This document shows positions 1 through 3,411 of a DNA stretch of 5,341 bases, in pieces. Source of the DNA: Chitinophagaceae bacterium. Lineage in GTDB: Bacteria > Bacteroidota > Bacteroidia > Chitinophagales > UBA10324. Each line of letters opens with the position of its first letter. Position 1 is the first letter of the stretch. The position numbers and the translations under genes were made by a program. The notes beneath the pieces are model-generated. The model did not search any database. It was not told the origin of the DNA and saw only the letters and a program-made list of their open reading frames with translations. The stretch covers positions 1-5,341 of the forward strand of contig JAHEZG010000267.1 in assembly GCA_023251195.1 (NCBI GenBank), given 5' to 3'.

Positions 1-606
1 TCCGCCTTTGTAATATTTCCAGGTGCGGAACTCGCGGAAGATTCTGTTGAATGCCATTTTCTTTCCATCGGGAGAATAACTGCAGAAGCCCCCACGCGGA
101 ACAGGTAATTCATCACTCAATCCGCCATTCACATTTGCAATAAATAAGTGCCCCTGAAAATCGTTGAACGATTCTTTACGCGAGCGATAAATGATGTGCG
201 AGTTGTCTTTCCAAGTCATCACTATATTATTCGGACCCATGCGGTCGCTTACATCATCGCGACCTAGAGTTGCAGTGTAAGTCAATCGCTTTGGTTCTCC
301 TCCTTCACTCGGAATGGTGAACACTTCGGTGTTTCCATCATACTGCCCGGTGAATGCAATGGTTTTTCCATCCGGAGAAAATTTCGAAAACATTTCGTAA
401 CCGACATCGCTTGTTAATCTTCGCGCAGTTCCTCCGCTTTTACTCACCGTATATAAATCACCTGCGTAACTGAACACTACCTGATTGTCGAACACGGTTG
501 GGAAGCGCATTAGTCTTGCTTCGGTTTGTGCGAACGCATTTTGAGTGAAGAGTGAAAAGTGAAGAGAGAAGAATGAGAGGAGAGTGAAAATAAATTTTCT
601 GGTCAT
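1..606 (-). CDS. Tricorn-like S41 family protease, N-terminal 202 residues (3' end beyond window)
   Basis: The minus-strand frame is open from the ATG at 606-604 to the left edge, so the gene is partial. Residues 1-26 are a signal peptide (basic MTRK, a long hydrophobic Leu/Phe run, AFA before Gln27), which predicts export to the periplasm. After it come beta-propeller (PD40/TolB-like) blades: RRLTSDVGYEMFSKFSPDGK (about 62-81), AFTGQYDGNTEVF (84-96), IPSEGGEPKRLTY (98-110) and SYSPDGKKMAFNRIFREFR (176-194). The phrases GYE-F-FSPDG, FTGQYDGNTEV, EGGEPKRLTY and PRGGFxSYSPDGKK-AFNR-FREFRTWK are typical of bacterial tricorn homologues. These are usually around 1,000-1,100 residues, with C-terminal PDZ and S41 serine-protease domains that lie outside this window. 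Inferred role: periplasmic peptide degradation. The catalytic part is not visible, so a propeller-only relative cannot be ruled out. The gene is transcribed divergently from the PorP-like gene. Confidence 0.87.
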   Translation of the reverse strand, partial: MTRKFIFTLLSFFSLHFSLFTQNAFAQTEARLMRFPTVFDNQVVFSYAGDLYTVSKSGGTARRLTSDVGYEMFSKFSPDGKTIAFTGQYDGNTEVFTIPSEGGEPKRLTYTATLGRDDVSDRMGPNNIVMTWKDNSHIIYRSRKESFNDFQGHLFIANVNGGLSDELPVPRGGFCSYSPDGKKMAFNRIFREFRTWKYYKGG

Positions 607-647
607 GTGGGGTTTTGATTTGGTGGGATGAAAGTAATCTGCTCATT

Positions 648-680
648 AACTTTTCCAAAGTTCTAAACTTTGGAAAAGTT
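648..680. repeat. Perfect 13-bp inverted repeat in the divergent intergenic region
   Basis: AACTTTTCCAAAG (648-660) and CTTTGGAAAAGTT (668-680) are exact reverse complements separated by 7 nt (TTCTAAA). The repeat lies between the starts of two divergent genes (606 on minus, 718 on plus). No gene reads into it and neither side has a clean U-tract, so a terminator role is unlikely. Both strands contain AACTTTG, one mismatch from the Bacteroidota -7 consensus TAnnTTTG (GAACTTTG on minus, AAACTTTG on plus). An operator, a pair of overlapping promoters or a dispersed palindromic repeat are all possible. The sequence alone does not decide. Confidence 0.8.
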
Positions 681-717
681 TTCTCCTATTACATTTACTC
701 AATCAATAATTTTTTCT

Positions 718-1632
718 ATGCTGAAAAATAAAATCAAAATTATTTTTTTATTGATGTGCTTATCATCAGTGCTTCATGCGCAGGATGCTTACTTCAGCAA
801 TTATCCGCAAAATCATTTGTGGTACAACCCGGCTTATGCGGGAGTTGACAGCACTCACGAGTTTTCGTTATCAGGAAGAACGCAATGGAGTTCAACTTAT
901 AATACTGTGATGCTTTCTTACGACCAGCCATTAGAAAAAATTCATTCGGGAATCGGAGTGAAAGTTTTGTACGACAGAAGCGGAAGCGCACCAATGGAAA
1001 AATATTATGGAGCACTTTGTTACAACTATAAAATTCGTTTAGCCGATGAAATGAATTTGCGAATAGGAATGCAGGCAGCTTTTGATTATGCAAGAATTAA
1101 TACCTCAGGTCTCACCTTTGGTGGGTATTACTCCGATACAGGTTATGTCAATACTCCGACCACTGATATTCCTTTGCTGATTGAAAATTCAAGTCTTGAT
1201 TTCGGTGCAGGAATCTGGTACTCTTTCAAAAATTTTTATGTGGGATTCTCGGTTCAACATATTTCAAATCCGCTGCTCAAAATTTCTTACGGCACATATT
1301 ATTCGCTTTATAAAAATTACATTTCTACCGCCGGATATAAACTCAAATTAGGAAAACATTTCAGCACAATTCCATCTGCTATAAGCATGATACAAGGTCC
1401 TTCTAAATTTTTTGAAGTGTCAAATGATTTTATTTTGAATGAAACATATTATTTAGGTGCAGGATTCAGAGGTATAAATAATTTAAATCGCTTGACTGCA
1501 AGAGGTGGAGTTCGCTGGAAGAAAAAATTCCAGGTAATGGTTGCAGTTGACTTCGGAGTTCAATCTGAACTCGCAACTTACAGTCAGAATTTCGTGGCTT
1601 GCGAAGCGAATCTTAAATATATGTTCAGGTAA
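718..1632 (+). CDS. PorP/SprF family type IX secretion system membrane protein
   Basis: A 304-residue protein, close to the usual 300-330 for PorP/SprF proteins. I chose ATG 718 because it opens directly into a signal peptide: MLKNK, hydrophobic IIFLLMCLSSVL, and cleavage after LHA21 before Gln22. An in-frame TTG at 670 would add 16 residues but falls inside the 648-680 palindrome. The mature N-terminus QDAYFSNYPQNHLWYNPAYAG (about 22-42) carries the family's hallmark Q-(x)n-YxxNPAYAG block. Alternating Gly/aromatic strands follow to the C-terminus (LKYMFR), consistent with an outer-membrane beta-barrel. PorP/SprF proteins work with the type IX secretion machinery. Many genomes carry several paralogues paired with large secreted surface proteins, and none is visible here, so the partner and substrate are unknown. 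No Shine-Dalgarno site precedes the start; the upstream sequence is T-rich. Confidence 0.9.
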   Translation: MLKNKIKIIFLLMCLSSVLHAQDAYFSNYPQNHLWYNPAYAGVDSTHEFSLSGRTQWSSTYNTVMLSYDQPLEKIHSGIGVKVLYDRSGSAPMEKYYGALCYNYKIRLADEMNLRIGMQAAFDYARINTSGLTFGGYYSDTGYVNTPTTDIPLLIENSSLDFGAGIWYSFKNFYVGFSVQHISNPLLKISYGTYYSLYKNYISTAGYKLKLGKHFSTIPSAISMIQGPSKFFEVSNDFILNETYYLGAGFRGINNLNRLTARGGVRWKKKFQVMVAVDFGVQSELATYSQNFVACEANLKYMFR

Positions 1633-1653
1633 AATTTTATCTGAATGATTATC

Positions 1654-1681
1654 AAATCATCAAATTTCCAAATCATCAAAT
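1654..1681. repeat. 12-bp direct repeat AAATCATCAAAT, two copies
   Basis: AAATCATCAAAT occurs at 1654-1665 and again at 1670-1681 (16-nt period, 4-nt spacer TTCC), between the stop of the PorP-like gene and the promoter of the riboswitch leader. It could be an upstream promoter element or a regulator half-site pair, but it is AT-rich and of low complexity, so it may have no function. Confidence 0.7.
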
Positions 1682-1689
1682 CTGAAACA

Positions 1690-1697
1690 TATATTTG
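1690..1697 (+). promoter_or_regulatory. Bacteroidota-type -7 promoter box of the metH leader
   Basis: TATATTTG at 1690-1697 matches the Bacteroidota -7 consensus TAnnTTTG exactly. It sits immediately before the first riboswitch stem at 1701, so initiation a few bases downstream would begin the transcript almost exactly at the aptamer. No good TTTG -33 box is visible at the expected distance; the nearest T-rich stretch is at 1664-1667. The placement next to the aptamer is the main support. Confidence 0.6.
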
Positions 1698-1700
1698 CAG

Positions 1701-1806
1701 CCTTATCAAGAAAGACTGAGGGAATAGGCCCGATGAAGTCTTGGCAACCCATCCCGGTGGGTGCCAACTCCTAACCAAGTAGCAACAGCGAAAGGTGAAG
1801 ATAAGG
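1701..1806 (+). ncRNA. SAM-I (S-box) riboswitch controlling the split metH genes
   Basis: The aptamer is complete. P1 is CCTTATC (1701-1707) with GATAAGG (1800-1806), seven perfect pairs. P2 includes AAGAC (1712-1716) with GTCTT (1738-1742). The conserved core reads TGAGGGA (1717-1723), AGGCCCGATGAAG (1726-1738) and GGCAACCC (1743-1750). GGG 1720-1722 can pair with CCC 1729-1731. P3 closes with GGCA (1743-1746) against TGCC (1762-1765). GG 1727-1728 can form the family pseudoknot with CC 1770-1771 in AACTCCTAA. These are the signature elements of the SAM-I class, which binds S-adenosylmethionine and represses methionine genes. The next gene is the homocysteine module of methionine synthase, as expected. 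The expression platform in the 84 nt after it is not obvious: there is a 7-pair stem with a GCAA loop at 1856-1873 but no good U-tract, so control may be translational. Confidence 0.95.
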
Positions 1807-1855
1807 ATGGATTAAAGTTTCACTCCTCACTTTCAAGATAAGAAAATTAAAAACC

Positions 1856-1873
1856 GGACGAAGCAATTCGTTC
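1856..1873 (+). promoter_or_regulatory. Possible expression-platform hairpin between riboswitch and metH start
   Basis: GGACGAA (1856-1862) can pair with TTCGTTC (1867-1873), including one G-T pair, around a GCAA loop. It lies between the aptamer and the ATG at 1891. It is followed by ACTAAAAATTTC rather than a run of T, so it is a poor intrinsic terminator. It could affect access to the start codon. The function is inferred only from its position. Confidence 0.3.
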
Positions 1874-1890
1874 ACTAAAAATTTCTTGTC

Positions 1891-2907
1891 ATGAAAAATA
1901 CATCTGAACAACTCCGCAAAATTCTTGACCATCGCATCATGATTATTGATGGCGCAATGGGCACCATGATTCAGCAATACAAACTGAGTGAAGAAGATTA
2001 CAGAGGAGAAAGATTCAAATCACATGAAAGTTCGCTGAGAGGTTGCAACGATTTGTTGTCGCTCACGCAGCCGCACATCATTGAAGCCATTCATAAAAAA
2101 TATTTGGAAGCAGGTGCCGATATTATTGAAACCAACACTTTCAACAGCACTTCCATTTCAATGGCGGATTATCATCTCGAACATCTTGCTTACGAATTAA
2201 ATCTTGCCGCTGCAAAAATTGCTCGTAAAGCCGCAGATGAATTCACGACGAAGAATCCTGACAAACCAAGATTCGTTGCAGGTGCGTTAGGACCAACATC
2301 TAAAACTGCGAGCATCAGTCCTGATGTAAATGACCCGGGTTATCGCGCTATTACTTTCGATGAATTAGTGAAAGCATACAGTGAAGAAGTTCGTGGACTC
2401 ATTGATGGTGGTTCAGACATCATTATTGTTGAAACCATTTTCGACACACTAAATTCTAAAGCCGCGCTCTACGCCATCATGGAATATTTTGATGACAACA
2501 ACATTGAATTGCCATTGATGATTAGCGGAACAATCACCGATGCAAGCGGAAGAACTTTGAGCGGTCAGACCACCGAAGCATTTTACAATTCAGTAGTGCA
2601 TGCAAATCCAATCAGTATCGGTTTGAACTGCGCGCTCGGTGCAGATTTAATGCGACCATACATTGAAGAGATGAGCAATGTGGCTGCGTGTTATGTGAGT
2701 GCTTACCCGAATGCAGGATTGCCAAATGAAATGGGCGAGTATGATGAAAGTCCGGAACACATGGCTTCAATAATAAAATCATTTGCTGAAGCAGGATTCC
2801 TCAATATCGTTGGTGGTTGTTGCGGAACAACTCCGGCGCACATCAAAGCAATTGCTGAAACAGTAAAAAATATTACTCCAAGAAAATTGCCGGTGCTTGC
2901 TGAATAA
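1891..2907 (+). CDS. metH: Methionine synthase, homocysteine S-methyltransferase (zinc) subunit of a split MetH
   Basis: The 338-residue product equals the first domain of MetH. This TIM-barrel module binds homocysteine through zinc and accepts the methyl group from methylcobalamin. DGAMGTMIQ (20-28) is the glycine-rich start of the barrel, and ADIIETNTFNST (76-87) and GALGPT (131-136) are conserved barrel segments. The three zinc-ligand cysteines are present: Cys247 in GLNCALG, and Cys310 and Cys311 in GGCCGTTP. They carry the same residue numbers as in E. coli MetH. The stop follows right after the domain (RKLPVLAE), with no linker into the folate domain, so this is a stand-alone subunit rather than a truncated one. 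It should work with the product of the gene at 3412. Expression should be controlled by the SAM riboswitch upstream. No Shine-Dalgarno site is seen; the ATG was chosen for its fit to the family N-terminus. Confidence 0.95.
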   Translation: MKNTSEQLRKILDHRIMIIDGAMGTMIQQYKLSEEDYRGERFKSHESSLRGCNDLLSLTQPHIIEAIHKKYLEAGADIIETNTFNSTSISMADYHLEHLAYELNLAAAKIARKAADEFTTKNPDKPRFVAGALGPTSKTASISPDVNDPGYRAITFDELVKAYSEEVRGLIDGGSDIIIVETIFDTLNSKAALYAIMEYFDDNNIELPLMISGTITDASGRTLSGQTTEAFYNSVVHANPISIGLNCALGADLMRPYIEEMSNVAACYVSAYPNAGLPNEMGEYDESPEHMASIIKSFAEAGFLNIVGGCCGTTPAHIKAIAETVKNITPRKLPVLAE

Positions 2908-2915
2908 TACAATTA

Positions 2916-2957
2916 ACTAGGAGTTATAGGAGTAAATACAAAGGAGTTTTAGGAGTT
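2916..2957 (+). repeat. Left arm: four AGGAGT copies, inverted partner of 3363-3402
   Basis: AGGAGT starts at 2919, 2928, 2942 and 2951, as two pairs each with a 9-nt period and 14 nt between pairs. The arm ends exactly at the ATG of the GxxExxY gene (2958), placing AGGAG only 2 nt before the start codon and another AGGAG 11 nt before it. AGGAG resembles a Shine-Dalgarno core, unusual among the neighbouring genes, which show none. Confidence 0.85.
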
Positions 2958-3260
2958 ATGATTGATGAAGAATTGACACAACGGATTTTGAAATGTGCTT
3001 TTAAAGTTCATAGTGAATTAGGTCCCGGACTTTTGGAATCTGCTTATGAAGCTTGTTTGTATTATGAATTAGTTGGAGAGGGTTTGAATGTGATTCGACA
3101 AAAACCTCAACCATTAATTTACCATGATGTGAAATTAGATGCAGGATATGTGATTGACTTGTTTGTAGAAAATAAAATTGTTGTTGAATTAAAATCTGTT
3201 GAAGCATTGAATGATGTTCATCTCGCACAAGTCATAACTTATTTAAAACTCACCAATTAA
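2958..3260 (+). CDS. GxxExxY family protein (PD-(D/E)XK fold), shortened by an in-frame stop
   Basis: A 100-residue product. It has the defining GxxExxY motif at Gly24-Glu27-Tyr30 (GPGLLESAYEACL). Asp67 (GYVIDLFV) followed by Glu77-Leu-Lys79 (VVELKS) gives the D...ExK pattern of PD-(D/E)XK nucleases, and Gln91 (HLAQVITYLKL) is the conserved helix residue. Family members are usually about 120-130 residues. Here the frame stops at TAA 3258-3260 after KLTN, but the usual tail continues in frame beyond it (3261-3341). All putative active-site residues lie before the stop, so a shortened protein could still fold, but the lost strand (GLLINFNV) may matter. ATG 2958 was chosen because it matches the family N-terminus and follows the left arm directly. 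The biological role of the family is not established; nuclease activity is inferred from the motif. No adjacent gene suggests a partner, and the metH genes on both sides are functionally unrelated. Confidence 0.85.
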   Translation: MIDEELTQRILKCAFKVHSELGPGLLESAYEACLYYELVGEGLNVIRQKPQPLIYHDVKLDAGYVIDLFVENKIVVELKSVEALNDVHLAQVITYLKLTN

Positions 3261-3341
3261 AAATTCGGACTCTTAATAAACTTCAATGTAAAATCTCTCA
3301 AGGACGGAATCAAGCGCGTCTATAACAGCTCAATGAAATAA
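3261..3341 (+). pseudogene. In-frame C-terminal remnant of the GxxExxY gene after the premature stop
   Basis: Reading on in the same frame past the TAA at 3258-3260 gives 26 codons (KFGLLINFNVK, then SLKDGIKRVYNSSMK) and a second TAA at 3339-3341. GLLINFNVKxLKDGIKR is the normal C-terminal strand and helix of GxxExxY proteins. A single substitution that made a sense codon into TAA explains the arrangement. With the codon restored the protein would be 127 residues, the typical length. Nothing here suggests a separate start. Confidence 0.8.
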
Positions 3342-3362
3342 ATTTTTCAAAAAGAAAAAAAG

Positions 3363-3402
3363 AACTCCTAATACTCCTATTAAAACTCCTATAACTCCTA
3401 GT
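3363..3402 (+). repeat. Right arm: four ACTCCT copies, inverted partner of 2916-2957
   Basis: ACTCCT starts at 3364, 3373, 3385 and 3394 (periods 9, 12, 9), mirroring the left arm. The outer block 3385-3402 is a perfect 18-bp complement of 2916-2933. The arm ends 9 nt before the ATG of the next metH gene and is followed by a run of seven A. On the plus strand there is therefore no U-tract, and the stem should not act as an intrinsic terminator for the operon. Confidence 0.85.
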
Positions 3403-3411
3403 AAAAAAATA

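Larger units (their letters stand above)
2916..3402. mobile_element. Inverted-arm element carrying a GxxExxY gene, lodged between the metH genes
   Basis: The 487-bp unit is bounded by long inverted arms (2916-2957 and 3363-3402) with a GxxExxY gene as its only cargo. The outer 18 bp (ACTAGGAGTTATAGGAGT, 2916-2933) are the exact reverse complement of 3385-3402. The inner 18 bp (2940-2957) match the reverse complement of 3363-3380 at 16 of 18 positions. The unpaired gaps are 6 nt on the left and 4 nt on the right. The interior is AT-rich: 3001-3240 has 78 G/C of 240 by hand count, against 65 of 120 in two metH lines (4681-4740, 4801-4860). No transposase is present. In RNA the arms would form a long stem with the gene in the loop, as in the intervening sequences of some bacterial 23S rRNA genes. 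Mobility is inferred from structure, not shown. Confidence 0.55.

Noticed and set aside
458..658. Minus-strand 66-codon open frame starting in the palindrome
   Set aside because: It overlaps the protease gene in another frame and has no recognisable protein features; the protease frame explains the region.
670..717. TTG start at 670 for the PorP-like protein, adding 16 residues
   Set aside because: The extra residues come before a clean signal peptide beginning at ATG 718, and the TTG lies inside the 648-680 palindrome.
1645..1660. ATGATT/AATCAT hairpin after the PorP-like gene as a terminator
   Set aside because: Only six AT-rich pairs and no T-run after it; too weak to call.
3001..3228. 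Minus-strand 75-codon open frame opposite the GxxExxY gene
   Set aside because: The plus strand has clear family motifs in this stretch; the antisense frame has none.
2916..3402. CRISPR-like array or tandem repeat array from the AGGAGT copies
   Set aside because: The repeat unit is only six bases, the copies are in opposite orientation on either side of a gene, and there are no spacers of even length.
2916..3402. Insertion sequence with its own transposase
   Set aside because: The only gene inside is a 100-residue GxxExxY protein; no DDE, HUH or serine/tyrosine recombinase motifs are visible.
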